Position numbers and translations under genes: made by a program. Positions 44,371 through 54,280 of a DNA stretch of 64,000 nucleotides are shown piece by piece. Origin of the DNA: Salinarchaeum sp. IM2453 (GTDB taxonomy: Archaea; Halobacteriota; Halobacteria; Halobacteriales; Salinarchaeaceae). The notes under the pieces were generated by a model. It saw only the letters and a list, made by a program, of their open reading frames with translations, was not told where the DNA came from and ran no database searches. The stretch is taken from positions 1,801,226 to 1,865,225 of the forward strand of contig NZ_CP081183.1 of the NCBI RefSeq assembly GCF_019693215.1, written 5' to 3'. Positions within the stretch are counted from its first letter, which is position 1. Each line of letters opens with the position of its first letter.

Positions 44371-44640
44371 TCAGGGCCACCCATGTCCGATATTTTGTGT
44401 TCCTGGCAGCTCGTAAAACAATACGCCGACAATCACTGATACAACAAATAGCCCAAGCCAAATTGCTGCGGTGATCCCAACAATATATCCTACACCAAGC
44501 AACGATTGTCTGATATCACCTGGCTTCCCAACGAACCAAGCAGCAATCATCACATATACAGGAACTAAGATGACGAGGAAAACTAGCCATGTTCCAGTTC
44601 CAACAAATATGTCGTTTAGCATTGGGCTGAGTGCTGTCAT
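44371..44640 (-). CDS. Small two-TM subunit of the Fe-S/NrfD complex
   Basis: An 89-residue membrane protein with two hydrophobic helices (TWLVFLVILVPVYVMIAAWF and GVGYIVGITAAIWLGLFVVS). Its start overlaps the NrfD stop by 4 bp, so it is translated with the complex. I recognise no family. Its position argues for a small membrane subunit of the redox module. Confidence 0.6.
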   Translation of the reverse strand: MTALSPMLNDIFVGTGTWLVFLVILVPVYVMIAAWFVGKPGDIRQSLLGVGYIVGITAAIWLGLFVVSVIVGVLFYELPGTQNIGHGWP

Positions 44641-45980
44641 TGTTTCACCTCTGACTCAGCGGTTGTTGACTCATCCTTGTGATGCTCAACAGCGTGTAAT
44701 TCGATGACTGGAACCACCTTTGAGACAATCATAAATGCAAGTGTCACCAGTGCAATTGTCCCAAGAAGAGCTAACATCTCGATAACACTTGGAAAATAGC
44801 TGCCCGGAATTGCGTAATATAGCGCAAATGCCGGTGTATCAAATCCTTCTATGACGAACAGTATCTTCTCTGTCAGCGTTGCCGCAAGCACAATAATTGA
44901 TGCGACAAGACTCCGCTCAGGTGTAAATATTGATGGTCGAACTGCCTGTGCGAAAATATATCCTACCAAGATCACAAAGATGGACCCGACAGATAGCCAG
45001 TACAATGGCTCTGCAAGCAGTACGTCAAGAGCCCGTCCAGTCTGAACTGTCGGATGCCAATCACCGGTTACAATCTGTTGGAGTTGAAGCCAGCTGAACA
45101 TTAATGAGAAAAATCCAAGCCACAGAGTCAGTCCTCGCATCACTTCGTCCGTAACAATATGGTACCAATCGTAGACTCGTCTAAAGACATATGCTGCAAC
45201 GATAATCCCTGCTACTGCTGATGTCAGCGCAATGGACAGGAATGTTGGTCCCATGATTCCTCCATACCATCCAGGGAAGTTTGGTAACACAGCGAAGAGC
45301 CACGGGATCACACCGCCGTGTAACAACAGCGGTGCCATGATAATAATTGCAAGTGCAACCCACCATACCATTCGTTGCATTACTTCTTCCTCATCTTCGC
45401 GGTAACCAATCGTCATCACCCGGTATACTGGGCTCATGAAATTCGGCAGATACTCACGCAGTTTCACGATGTCATAGCGGAGCGTTAGTCCGAGATATGT
45501 GGCTGTCAAAACAAAGTACGCAGTAATCACTGTCAAATCCCAAGCGAGTGGTGATGTATGGACTGTGTTCTGATAATTAAGCAAAACACTTGACACGAGT
45601 CTATCTGGCCTCCCTACGTGGACTAAAATGAATAGTCCAGCTGCCATCAGTGCAAATAATGTCAGAAACTCAGCCATTCGAGCAACCGGTTGGTACCGCT
45701 TTAATCCAATGAGCCGGACAGCAGCGGAAAGAATAATTCCACCGTGAGCAATACCGACCCACCAAATAAATGAACCAATATATAACCCCCACGTTGACCC
45801 GCCTCCACTTCCCCAATCGCCAAGTCCAGTAACAATCAACCCATTCGAAAGTTGATAGTAATAGCCGACAAGCCATGCTCCAAGCACCAAGAGACAGAGG
45901 ACAGCAATTGCATACCACTTACGAGATGTTTTCTGGAGAGGACGAACAATATCGATAGGCGATCCTTCTTTGGCTGTCAT
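44637..45980 (-). CDS. NrfD/PsrC-family quinone-linked membrane subunit
   Basis: A 447-residue membrane protein with about ten hydrophobic segments and the NrfD-type pattern FIWWVGIAHGGIILSAAVRL and VHVGRPDRLVS. It exchanges electrons between membrane quinol and a partner Fe-S protein. It overlaps the Fe-S gene stop by 4 bp. PsrC-, DmsC- and ActC-like proteins share this fold; the partner decides the substrate and is not fully present here. Confidence 0.88.
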   Translation of the reverse strand: MTAKEGSPIDIVRPLQKTSRKWYAIAVLCLLVLGAWLVGYYYQLSNGLIVTGLGDWGSGGGSTWGLYIGSFIWWVGIAHGGIILSAAVRLIGLKRYQPVARMAEFLTLFALMAAGLFILVHVGRPDRLVSSVLLNYQNTVHTSPLAWDLTVITAYFVLTATYLGLTLRYDIVKLREYLPNFMSPVYRVMTIGYREDEEEVMQRMVWWVALAIIIMAPLLLHGGVIPWLFAVLPNFPGWYGGIMGPTFLSIALTSAVAGIIVAAYVFRRVYDWYHIVTDEVMRGLTLWLGFFSLMFSWLQLQQIVTGDWHPTVQTGRALDVLLAEPLYWLSVGSIFVILVGYIFAQAVRPSIFTPERSLVASIIVLAATLTEKILFVIEGFDTPAFALYYAIPGSYFPSVIEMLALLGTIALVTLAFMIVSKVVPVIELHAVEHHKDESTTAESEVKQ

Positions 45981-47818
45981 AATGCACCTCCAAAGTCCAA
46001 AACATCACCAACGCGAACAGTTTCACCCTCTAACTCCTCGTCACGACGGTTATCACCGTATGTCTCATAACTTCCCCCTCCTTCTAGATGCTCTTGATCG
46101 ATTTGTTTATCATTTGGGCCGGGCGGCGATCCAATATAAATAATACTTGGATCTGTTCCCTGTTCTTCGAGTAACTTGAACGTCTCCAATCGACCTGGTG
46201 GATCGTCGTAAATTCCAGAGTCGGCGAACGCCATAGCACTTAACCATGGTTCAGTATGGATCTCGAGCGTCTCGCCGTATCTAACAAGTACAGCATCTTC
46301 TCTCCCTTCTATTGGACTGATCTCAAAGAGTGATGTCTCTGTTGGGCCGTCACTGATATCAATTGTAATCTCCCGTTCGTTTCCATCGTCTACTTCGAGT
46401 TCCTCCCAGAGATCGGGATATGTTACAACGCTCTCTGCTGCTTCAACGGATTCAATTGTTCTTGTTTCCTCAAATATCTCCTCGCCAGTATCCGGATCAG
46501 AAATCATGATTGTTGCCGTGATCTCTTCTTGTCGCTCGTTATGGATTTCTAGCTCATTTGAGATACTAGGTAACTGTCCCTCTGCCTGCCTACGACGCCA
46601 CTCAAGGTATCGATTCGGCTTACTTTCGGGGTTATTGAGGTCTCCAAAATGAATTGCGTGCATTCCCATGTTTTCAGCACATGCAACCTCACAACTTGTT
46701 GTCCCTCGTTCAAGTGTATCATCACGTGACGGAGGAAGGCCATCTTCTCCTGCGTTAGGGTCATCGTGATGGCCATCTTGATTTGACACACAAAAAACGC
46801 ACTTACCCATCACACCTTTTGGTGGACGCCCAGACACCCACCGACCTCTGCTATCATGCGGATCATCTCCGGAGTTGACGAGCAGTTCCTGTCTATCTTC
46901 ATTTTCCATTGCCCGAAGCTCGTCACTTGTAACTGGTTCGCCCTCATCCAAACCTTCAAGCTCAGCTGGAGGATCATCATTTGGCCAATCTGCAGGTGTC
47001 GCACGTGAAAGTGCCCCACTTTCGTGAAGCTCGTCAAGTGACTCCTCGCGGTCACCCCACCCAAAGTAATTGACGCCATATGGACATCCAACCTGGCAAT
47101 ACCGACATCCTATGCAGACATCATAATCCCGCAATACAATCCCATCTTCCCGTTGATGCGCCGCTGTGGTCGGACAGACATACGTACAAGGGGGATCATT
47201 ACAGTGCTGACATGGTCGAACAAGTTGGTTTAAATCCTGATGTTGAAGTGGCAAATCCGCTTCTTCAGGATTCCAATCTTCATTCTGGTATGAAAGTACG
47301 TACAGCCATGTTTCCCCATGTTCCCACTGATTCTTGCTATTACATGCTCCAACACAACCGAGACAGCCATCACACCGTTCAAGATCAATGACCATTCCCC
47401 ACCTTGTATCATCTTCGTCTGGCCCATCTGTATGTGATCCGAAGTCTCCCTCAAGATCAACTGCCCAGTCTTCAACTGTCGCAAAACTCCCCAGACCAAG
47501 TGCAGCGGCACCTAGTCCCATTTTTTTCATCGTTTCTCGACGTGTCTCTCCAGACGTATCCTCTGAGGAGACAAGGAAAGGAGCGTCATCGTTTGGCGGA
47601 TCAACTGGCCGCTCATCTCTGCCAAACTCATCCTCCATGTCATCGTGGTGTTTGGAGTAGAATTTTTCTTCAGACATCTCACCAGCAACAACTCGCTGTG
47701 CATCTCGGGCAACCTCTAATCCCAACTCCGTATCGTACTCAGACTTCTCAAGAATCTCTCTTTTTTCTTCCTCTGACCGTATCCCCAACGAGGTATCTAT
47801 GTCCTCGTCTCCGGTCAT
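45977..47818 (-). CDS. Four-cluster ferredoxin-like subunit with a Tat-like motif and an inserted β-domain
   Basis: A 613-residue Fe-S protein of the DmsB/PsrB/NrfC type. Four Cys clusters are seen: CDGCLGCVGAC (149-159), CQHCNDPPCTYVCP (203-215), CIGCRYCQVGC (235-245) and CVFC…CEVAC (340-380). A twin-Arg-like motif RRETMKKMGLGAAALGLG lies at 93-110, after a hydrophilic 90-residue head, so it is an extended Tat signal. Between the fourth cluster and the C-terminal block FKLLEEQGTDPSIIYIG (547-563) lies about 100 residues of β-strand-like sequence (421-522) foreign to DmsB. Co-transcribed with NrfD and the small subunit. No molybdopterin partner gene is in the window. Confidence 0.85.
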   Translation of the reverse strand: MTGDEDIDTSLGIRSEEEKREILEKSEYDTELGLEVARDAQRVVAGEMSEEKFYSKHHDDMEDEFGRDERPVDPPNDDAPFLVSSEDTSGETRRETMKKMGLGAAALGLGSFATVEDWAVDLEGDFGSHTDGPDEDDTRWGMVIDLERCDGCLGCVGACNSKNQWEHGETWLYVLSYQNEDWNPEEADLPLQHQDLNQLVRPCQHCNDPPCTYVCPTTAAHQREDGIVLRDYDVCIGCRYCQVGCPYGVNYFGWGDREESLDELHESGALSRATPADWPNDDPPAELEGLDEGEPVTSDELRAMENEDRQELLVNSGDDPHDSRGRWVSGRPPKGVMGKCVFCVSNQDGHHDDPNAGEDGLPPSRDDTLERGTTSCEVACAENMGMHAIHFGDLNNPESKPNRYLEWRRRQAEGQLPSISNELEIHNERQEEITATIMISDPDTGEEIFEETRTIESVEAAESVVTYPDLWEELEVDDGNEREITIDISDGPTETSLFEISPIEGREDAVLVRYGETLEIHTEPWLSAMAFADSGIYDDPPGRLETFKLLEEQGTDPSIIYIGSPPGPNDKQIDQEHLEGGGSYETYGDNRRDEELEGETVRVGDVLDFGGAL

Positions 47819-48217
47819 TGTTTTATTTCCTCCTCCTGAAATCGTCAGAATTGACTGTTAATCTCCGAGACTTACGTCGCTGTGCTGACATCGCATGTAG
47901 TCTATACCCTGACCCTCATTTTATACACATGCTAATTTTTACTTCCAGCAACTATGAGCAATGTTTATATATACTAATAAATCCGCTCTATGGATGGTAT
48001 TGTCCAGTAATGCTTACAGAAGATCTAGTACGAAGGCACCAAATCCAACTGGGGAAAACTGATACATACCCCAAAACTACCTGACAATATTTATCTTGAA
48101 TCCGGAGGCATTTAGCTAAGCGAATACGCCAAAGAATATCTCTCATTTCGTTCTTATTTTCAGATTCTGCAATACAGCACCTTGATTTATTCTGTTGTGT
48201 CGAACTCACCATCCAGT
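47819..48217. promoter_or_regulatory. Divergent promoter region of the Fe-S operon and halocyanin gene
   Basis: About 400 bp with no gene. A TATA-like TTTATATATA at about 47963-47972 could serve either direction. I see no repeat or RNA. Confidence 0.35.
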
Positions 48218-48718
48218 ATGCATTCTCAGAATCGACGATCTGTCTTAGCAACTACTGGAAGTCTGATAGGAGTTAGCGTTGCTGGATGCAGTTCAATGCT
48301 CGGTGATACATCTAACCAGCAACCGCTCTCTGAGATTCCCGGATTCTCTAGAGCAGAGACATTTCTTGAAAGTCAATTCCCAGGTGAGTACAGTACAGAC
48401 GATTATCGAGACTCCTCTGATGTTGAGGTGCAACTGGAGTTATATTCCTTTGACCCAGAATTAGCAGTGATCGAACCAGACACAACCATCCACTGGCGGT
48501 GGCCAGAATATGGAAGTCATGATGTAGTTTCGATAGACCATCTTAGTGACAATGAATACACTGGTGATTTTTCTACGGACTTTGGATTTGAAAGTGACAT
48601 GCTAGCTGCAAATGGCCAAGTTCGATTTGATCATACTTTTATCGAACCTGGTGTTGGACTGTATGTCTGTACACCTCACCAAGAGATGGCTGGGGCCATC
48701 GTTGTTACCGAGAGTTGA
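48218..48718 (+). CDS. Halocyanin-like blue copper protein (plastocyanin family)
   Basis: A 166-residue exported cupredoxin. After a Tat-like signal (QNRRSVLATTGSL) comes a lipobox AGC (around residue 24), so it is anchored to the membrane. The type-1 copper site is formed by His in GSHDVVS, Cys and His in LYVCTPHQEM and the Met after it. It carries electrons in the extracytoplasmic space. It is divergent from the Fe-S/NrfD operon and 258 bp upstream of the copper ATPase. The ATG at 48218 is used; the upstream ATG at 48182 adds 12 residues before the signal. Confidence 0.88.
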   Translation: MHSQNRRSVLATTGSLIGVSVAGCSSMLGDTSNQQPLSEIPGFSRAETFLESQFPGEYSTDDYRDSSDVEVQLELYSFDPELAVIEPDTTIHWRWPEYGSHDVVSIDHLSDNEYTGDFSTDFGFESDMLAANGQVRFDHTFIEPGVGLYVCTPHQEMAGAIVVTES

Positions 48719-48747
48719 AGCGAAAGATCACAGTTTTAACCTCTACA

Positions 48748-48805
48748 GGCTACGTCCCGTCCTCAAGGAGCCGCCAACGGCGGCGAGTCGGTAGGGGTAG
48801 TTCAC
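48748..48805 (-). repeat. IS-end hairpin, GTGAACTACCCC type
   Basis: On the minus strand it starts GTGAACTACCCCTACCGACT and ends GAGGACGGGACGTAGCC, with a central GC-rich hairpin. It matches the hairpins at 1834, 2153 and 62026. It separates halocyanin and the copper ATPase. Confidence 0.5.
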
Positions 48806-48976
48806 CGATGGGAAACCCACATGTGACGCTAACACTGTCTCTAAGAAACTTATATTATTAGAACAATCATACGTATCGCTTTCTTTATTTAGTTTCCTTT
48901 ACCTATCTGCTTATCTCTATTAAGGGCCAATCCCTTGAACAAGCGGTACATAGTAAAATATAGAGGTGAGTATGTA

Positions 48977-51589
48977 GTGCAGATCACAATCCCCGTCTCG
49001 GACATGTCTTGTGCAACTTGTGCTGGGACAATTGAAGATGTTGTAGAACGTCAAGATGGCATTCAGTCAGTGAATGCTAACTTCGCTACTGACGAGGTGA
49101 CGGTTGAATACGATCAAGAGCATATTGGTGTTGCAGAGATATACGAAGCAATTAGCCATGCAGGCTACTCTCCTGAGAAGGCGACAACTACAGTTGAAAT
49201 TGCTGGCATGTCCTGTGCAAACTGTGCCGAGGCAAATGAAGAGTCAATTGAACAACTTGCTGGTGTATTGCAAGCAGATGTGAACTTTGCAACTAATGAA
49301 GCAACTGTACAGTACGTACCCCAAGCTGTTTCCTTGCCTGATATCTACGACGCAATTGAACAGGCAGGCTATGAGCCTACTCGACGACAGGGTGGATCAG
49401 ATAACTCTCTTACAAAGTCGAGAGAGAGTGCTGTACAGCAGGAGCTAAAACACAAACGGAAATGGGTTATTATTGGAGGAATTCTCACACTTCCGTTTAT
49501 CGTGTTAATGATCGATATGATTGGGCTAAATATTGTGCCCGAAACTATCGTTGGAATTGACACAGGATGGTTTGAGCTTGTGTTTGCCTCTGTATTGATG
49601 GCTACCCTCGGTAAGCACTTCATTGAAGGGGCATATAAGGCTCTTGTCAGAAATCGGCAGGCAAATATGGATACCTTGGTTGCGGTAGGAACGTCAACTG
49701 GATACCTATACAGTGCTGCTGTTCAGTTTGGCTTTATCGCTGGTGGTCTGTATTTTGAAGCTGTTGCATTTATCCTCTGGTTTATTTATCTTGGTGTCTG
49801 GTTAGAGGCTCGGTCAAAGGCTCGAGCTAGTTCAGCCCTTCGTGAATTACTTGAAATGCAGGCTGATGAAGCTACCATCATCAAAGATGACACCGAGACG
49901 GTAATCCCGGTCGAAGAGGTTAATGTTGGGGATATTATGAAGGTTCGTCCTGGTGAGCAAATCCCAACAGATGGTGTTGTGGTTGACGGACAGAGCGCTG
50001 TCAATGAGTCAATGGTAACCGGTGAATCAGTACCGGTTGAAAAAGTGCCAGGCGATGAAGTGATTGGATCAACAATAAACGAACAGGGCGTATTATATAT
50101 TGAAGCAACACGGGTAGGATCTGATACGGCAATTCAGCAAATTGTTAAGCGAGTTAAGGAGGCTCAATCTCGACAACCTGACATTCAACGTGTTGTTGAT
50201 CGCGTAAGTGCATACTTCGTTCCAGCAGTTATCCTTAATGCGGTTATCTGGGCAGTCCTTTGGGGACTTTTCCCTGAATCGATTTACACTCTCTCATCCT
50301 CAATTGCTTCCGTAATCCCACCATTAGATCCTGTTGGTGGAGGACCAGAAGTAGCCGTTGCGGGTGGAATCCCAGTGTTTGAGTTTGCAATTGTTGTACT
50401 TGCATCTGCATTGCTTATTGCCTGTCCATGTGCCCTTGGTCTTGCGACGCCAATGGCAACGATGGTCGGATCGACAATCAGTGCTAAAAATGGTATTCTG
50501 TACAAAGGAGCTGATATTCTGGAGCGGGCACGGGATATTGACACAATTGTCTTCGATAAAACTGGCACGTTAACACACGGTAATATGCAAGTAACAGATG
50601 TTATTTTAGCAGATAACTTCTCTGACAGCCTAACCGCTGATGGTGGTGTTACTACACAGATGTTCGATGCCGATGTCGTGCTCTCAATGGCAGCAAGCGC
50701 GGAGTCTGGATCTGAACATCCACTTGCTAAAGCAATTGTCGATAAAGCAGAAATGCAGGGACTTGATGTGCACCAACCAGATGCGTTTGAAAGCGTGCCG
50801 GGTCATGGGATCCGGGCAACTGTCGATGGGTCCGAGATTCTTGTAGGTAATCGTAAATTGCTGCAGGATCATGGCATTGATCCGAACTCCGCAAACGACA
50901 CAATGGAACAGTTAGAGCGTAATGGAAAGACAGCAATGCTCGTCGCGATTGACAATCAACTTGCTGGAGTTATCGCAACTGCCGATACTGTACGTGATCA
51001 AGCAAAAGCGACCGTAGCTGAACTGGAATCCCGTGGTTATAAGGTTATGATGTTAACTGGTGACACGGAGCGTACTGGGAAGGCAGTTGGGAAAGAGCTC
51101 GGCATTGACCCACAGAATATTCATGCAGAAGTTCTTCCAGAGCAAAAAGCTGATGAGATTGAATCCATTCAGTCCGGTAATTCACGGGCAATGATGGTTG
51201 GTGATGGTGTTAACGATGCGCCTGCATTAACAACGGCCCACGTTGGCGTTGCAATTGGGTCCGGTACCGATGTTGCGATTGAAAGTAGCGACATCACCCT
51301 GATGCGCGATGACCCCAGTGACATTATCAAAAGTCTCCGCATTGCCAATGGCACTATTTCCAAAGTTCGTCAAAATCTGTTTTGGGCATTTATTTACAAT
51401 ACAACGCTGATCCCGATCGCTTCGATCGGTCTCCTACACCCCGCCGTTGCCGGTGCTGCGATGGCCGCTTCCAGTGTGTCCGTTGTCTCGAATAGCTTAG
51501 CGTTTATGCGCTGGTCACCGGACCGTGACTATCGGTATCTTCCATCCCGCCCAATACACTGGATTCGGAGTAAACTGGAACCCAATTAA
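48977..51589 (+). CDS. copA: Copper-exporting P1B-type ATPase
   Basis: An 870-residue heavy-metal ATPase. It has two N-terminal HMA domains with MSCATC and MSCANC, the membrane CPC motif ([12 protein letters not shown]), the phosphorylated Asp in DKTGTLTHG, the HP motif SEHPLAKAI and the ATP-site [10 protein letters not shown]. The CPC and the C-terminal helix pattern indicate Cu(I) or Ag(I). The GTG at 48977 is chosen over the TTG at 48935 because GAGGTGAG at 48963-48970 is a Shine-Dalgarno site at the right distance and the HMA domain starts there. The neighbouring halocyanin suggests a copper-handling context. Confidence 0.92.
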   Translation: MQITIPVSDMSCATCAGTIEDVVERQDGIQSVNANFATDEVTVEYDQEHIGVAEIYEAISHAGYSPEKATTTVEIAGMSCANCAEANEESIEQLAGVLQADVNFATNEATVQYVPQAVSLPDIYDAIEQAGYEPTRRQGGSDNSLTKSRESAVQQELKHKRKWVIIGGILTLPFIVLMIDMIGLNIVPETIVGIDTGWFELVFASVLMATLGKHFIEGAYKALVRNRQANMDTLVAVGTSTGYLYSAAVQFGFIAGGLYFEAVAFILWFIYLGVWLEARSKARASSALRELLEMQADEATIIKDDTETVIPVEEVNVGDIMKVRPGEQIPTDGVVVDGQSAVNESMVTGESVPVEKVPGDEVIGSTINEQGVLYIEATRVGSDTAIQQIVKRVKEAQSRQPDIQRVVDRVSAYFVPAVILNAVIWAVLWGLFPESIYTLSSSIASVIPPLDPVGGGPEVAVAGGIPVFEFAIVVLASALLIACPCALGLATPMATMVGSTISAKNGILYKGADILERARDIDTIVFDKTGTLTHGNMQVTDVILADNFSDSLTADGGVTTQMFDADVVLSMAASAESGSEHPLAKAIVDKAEMQGLDVHQPDAFESVPGHGIRATVDGSEILVGNRKLLQDHGIDPNSANDTMEQLERNGKTAMLVAIDNQLAGVIATADTVRDQAKATVAELESRGYKVMMLTGDTERTGKAVGKELGIDPQNIHAEVLPEQKADEIESIQSGNSRAMMVGDGVNDAPALTTAHVGVAIGSGTDVAIESSDITLMRDDPSDIIKSLRIANGTISKVRQNLFWAFIYNTTLIPIASIGLLHPAVAGAAMAASSVSVVSNSLAFMRWSPDRDYRYLPSRPIHWIRSKLEPN

Positions 51590-51695
51590 CCAGCCGGTAG
51601 GATAGCTTATATTTTGCCGCCAAGTTGCTGTAGCAATTGAGGTCTAACTTCTACAGACTCAGTTCCCTTCTCCAAGAAGCGACCGAATGTAGCGA

Positions 51696-51745
51696 GTGAA
51701 GTACCTCGGGGTCAAGCCCAGGGGCACTCTGTCTTTATGTCCGTA
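51696..51745 (+). repeat. IS-end hairpin, GTGAAGTACC type, next to tnpB
   Basis: Starts GTGAAGTACCTCGGGG, followed by TCAAGCCCAGGGGCACTCTG. It lies immediately left of the tnpB element and right of a degenerate reverse-oriented GTGAACTACC-type copy (about 51640-51690). Confidence 0.45.
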
Positions 51746-51755
51746 GATGGGGATA

Positions 51756-53220
51756 GCTTACGGCGTTAGCAAGGCGAACGCCCACCCGTTTACGGGTGTG
51801 GATGAAGCCGACAACTGGGAATCGTTCCACGCTCGTAGCCATGGCTGGATATTCCACGCCGAGAACCAACAGTTATCTAAGAAAAAATACTATGCTTACA
51901 TATGTCGAATCAGGTCGTCACGCGGACACTCAAAGCGAGTATCCGTAACCACTCGCAAGTCTGTGACGACCTTGATTCGCACGGCTTTGCCGCGTCAAAA
52001 TTGTGGAACGTCGGGCGATGGACGATTTCGCGTGTCTGGGACGCCATCGGCCACATTCTAGACGCCGACGAACTCTGTTCGCACCTCAAATCACACGACC
52101 GCTATGCAGACCTACACAGCCAATCTAGTCAGCGAGTTCTTCAGGAACTCGGTGAGGCGTTCGTCTCGTGGTACGAACAGGACGACCCAGACGCCAATCC
52201 ACCCGGCTACCGCAAACACGGCGATGACCACCCCCGCTCAACCGTGACGTGGAAAAATCAAGGCTTCAAACTCGATACCCAGTACAACCGCGTCCGTCTC
52301 TCGAAAGGCACGAACATGAAAGAGTCGCGCTATGCCGCCGACTACATCCTCTGTGAATACACGCTCCAGACAGCCGAGCAGACACTCGACGCTGTTGAGA
52401 ACGTCCAGACGGTGCGTGCTGTCTGGACCGGCGAGCAGTGGGAGTTGCATTTTGTCTGCAAGCTGCGGGTTGAGACGCCTGAGACACCCGGTGAGAAGAC
52501 CGCAGGTGTTGACCTTGGGATCTGTAACACAGCGGCAATCTCTGTCGGTGACGAGACACTACTGTATCCCGGCAACGCTCTGAAAGAAGACGCCCATTAC
52601 TTCCGACAGCAAGAATACGAGACGGAGGGGAAAAATGACCCCAGCGACCACGCAGAGTGGGCCAGACAGAAGAAATCCCGGCGGCAAGACCACTTTCTGC
52701 ATGCCCTCTCGAAAGACATTGTTGAGCAGTGTGCTGACCGAGGTGTTGGGACAATTGCCGTCGGCCATCCGAAGAACATCTGTGAGGATGAAGACTGGGG
52801 GCGACACGGCAACAAACGCCTGCACGACTGGGCGTTTGAAACACTACTCAGCCACATCGAGTACAAAGCCCAAGAACGCGGGATCGACGTAGAGCGTGTA
52901 GACGAAGCAGGGTCGAAAACGTCGAAAACCTGTTGTGAGTATGGAACGGAAGCTGAGTCGAATCGAGTCGAACGTGGGCTGTACGTGTGTGCAAACTGCG
53001 GGTTGGTCGCCAATAGCGACCTGAACGCGGCAGAGAATATGCGAGCGACGGTAACTCCGAATCCGACACAGGATAGGAGTAACGGCTGTTTGGCTCAGCC
53101 TTCGGTACGCCTGTTCGATAAACAAACGGGGCGAGTAGCCCCACAAGAACAGGTTGTATCGTGAACCCTAATATCCCAACGTGGGAATCCCACGGCTTCA
53201 GCCGTGTGGAAGAAGTCAAA
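51756..53220 (+). mobile_element. IS1341-type (IS200/IS605 family) element with tnpB only
   Basis: About 1.46 kb bordered by a left end hairpin (about 51765-51810, GGCGAACGCCCACCCG…CGGGTGTGG) and a right end (53181-53220, GTGGGAATCCCAC, hairpin, GAAGTCAAA). It carries no tnpA, so it must be moved in trans. It is visibly more GC-rich than its neighbours, consistent with recent arrival. A deletion derivative with the same ends lies at 34688-35117. Confidence 0.75.
51902..53164 (+). CDS. tnpB: TnpB-family RNA-guided nuclease, possibly defective
   Basis: A 420-residue TnpB of the haloarchaeal OrfB clade. RuvC-I Asp is in AGVDLGICNTA (D204) and RuvC-III Asp in NSDLNAAENM (D373). The usual RuvC-II Glu position reads AVGHP (G288), with acidic residues only a few positions later (CEDEDW); this clade may use those. 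The Zn-ribbon should be CxxC…CxxC, but the first pair reads C344-C-E-Y347, so one Cys is Tyr while C363 and C366 remain. The enzyme cuts DNA guided by RNA from its right end; this copy may be inactive or altered. Codon use is GC-rich compared with the flanks. Confidence 0.88.
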   Translation: MSNQVVTRTLKASIRNHSQVCDDLDSHGFAASKLWNVGRWTISRVWDAIGHILDADELCSHLKSHDRYADLHSQSSQRVLQELGEAFVSWYEQDDPDANPPGYRKHGDDHPRSTVTWKNQGFKLDTQYNRVRLSKGTNMKESRYAADYILCEYTLQTAEQTLDAVENVQTVRAVWTGEQWELHFVCKLRVETPETPGEKTAGVDLGICNTAAISVGDETLLYPGNALKEDAHYFRQQEYETEGKNDPSDHAEWARQKKSRRQDHFLHALSKDIVEQCADRGVGTIAVGHPKNICEDEDWGRHGNKRLHDWAFETLLSHIEYKAQERGIDVERVDEAGSKTSKTCCEYGTEAESNRVERGLYVCANCGLVANSDLNAAENMRATVTPNPTQDRSNGCLAQPSVRLFDKQTGRVAPQEQVVS

Positions 53221-53299
53221 TGTCTCATATTGGGTTATAATCATGCAATTTTCGCGTCTGCAAATATTACAACTTCCATAACAATCACAACCACCTATC

Positions 53300-54280
53300 A
53301 TGACCAATTCACCAGAAATATATGATACAGTACTTGGTACGGTTGGGGACACTCCATTAGTCCGCCTTGATGCTTCACCTGATTCTATTCCAATATTTGC
53401 TAAGCTTGAGGCGCTCAACCCTGGTGGAAGTGTCAAGGACCGTATCGGCAAGTATATTATAGAGAAGTTGATCGAAACAGAGCAGATCTCCTCTGACGGG
53501 AGAATTATCGAACCGACTGCCGGAAACACAGGCATTGGTATGGCACTCGCTGCGACCCAGTATGATGTTGATGTTACGTTTGTTGTGCCTGAATCCTTCA
53601 GCGTTGAGAAGCAGACTCTTATGCAAGCCTTAGGTGCTGAACTTGTCCGAACTCCAGCTGACAAAGGTATTAAAGACGCAATTAAGCACGCTAAGGAGTT
53701 GGCTGCTGAGCATGACGACGCTATCGTACCACAGCAATTTAGCACAGAGCTAAATACTGAAGCGCACTATCAGACAACGGGTCCTGAAATATACGATGCT
53801 CTTGATGGAAACATTGGTGCAGTTGTGATGGGCGTTGGAACGTCTGGTACACTAATGGGTACTGCACAGTACATCCTGGAAAAATCTCCTCAGACACAGA
53901 TTATTGCAGTCGAACCTGAAGGATCTATGTATGGATCAATAGCAGGCCAAGATCTTACCTGTGCTGAGTATCGAACTGAAGGCATTGGTACCAGTACTCC
54001 CGAAATCAATGAGTTATTTAATCCAAGTATCGTTGATGACGTATTACAGATTAGTGATGAACGAGTACATGCAGAGATGCAGCGACTTCCAGTTGAAGAA
54101 GGACATCTTGTCGGATCAAGTGCGGCAGCAGCAAGTGTTGCTGCACAACAAGTGGCGAGTCAAATAGGGAACGATGGCTACTCGGTGCCGCATCGATCAG
54201 TAGTGACCCTTTTCCCTGATAGTTCAGAACGATATCTTACGAAGAATCCTTACGGAACTCTCGATGAGTGGAAATCATGA
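53300..54280 (+). CDS. PLP-dependent cysteine synthase / cystathionine β-synthase-type enzyme
   Basis: A 326-residue fold-type II PLP enzyme. The PLP Lys lies in NPGGSVKDRIGKY and the phosphate-binding and substrate Ser/Thr loops are EPTAGNTGIGMA and GTSGTLMGT. It makes cysteine from O-acetyl- or O-phosphoserine plus sulfide, or cystathionine from serine plus homocysteine. Sharing an operon with a cystathionine γ-synthase/lyase favours the transsulfuration role, but this is inference. The next start overlaps its stop (ATGA). Confidence 0.85.
   Translation: MTNSPEIYDTVLGTVGDTPLVRLDASPDSIPIFAKLEALNPGGSVKDRIGKYIIEKLIETEQISSDGRIIEPTAGNTGIGMALAATQYDVDVTFVVPESFSVEKQTLMQALGAELVRTPADKGIKDAIKHAKELAAEHDDAIVPQQFSTELNTEAHYQTTGPEIYDALDGNIGAVVMGVGTSGTLMGTAQYILEKSPQTQIIAVEPEGSMYGSIAGQDLTCAEYRTEGIGTSTPEINELFNPSIVDDVLQISDERVHAEMQRLPVEEGHLVGSSAAAASVAAQQVASQIGNDGYSVPHRSVVTLFPDSSERYLTKNPYGTLDEWKS

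Noticed and set aside
47404-48084. A 226-codon plus-strand frame over the start of the Fe-S gene and its promoter
   Set aside because: Rich in Leu, Gln, His and Cys, not acidic, and it spans a promoter region; not a haloarchaeal protein.
52266-52844. Long frames antisense to tnpB (192 and 138 codons)
   Set aside because: Arg/Ser/Cys-rich shadows that arise from the GC-rich codon use of the element; tnpB motifs are on the sense strand.
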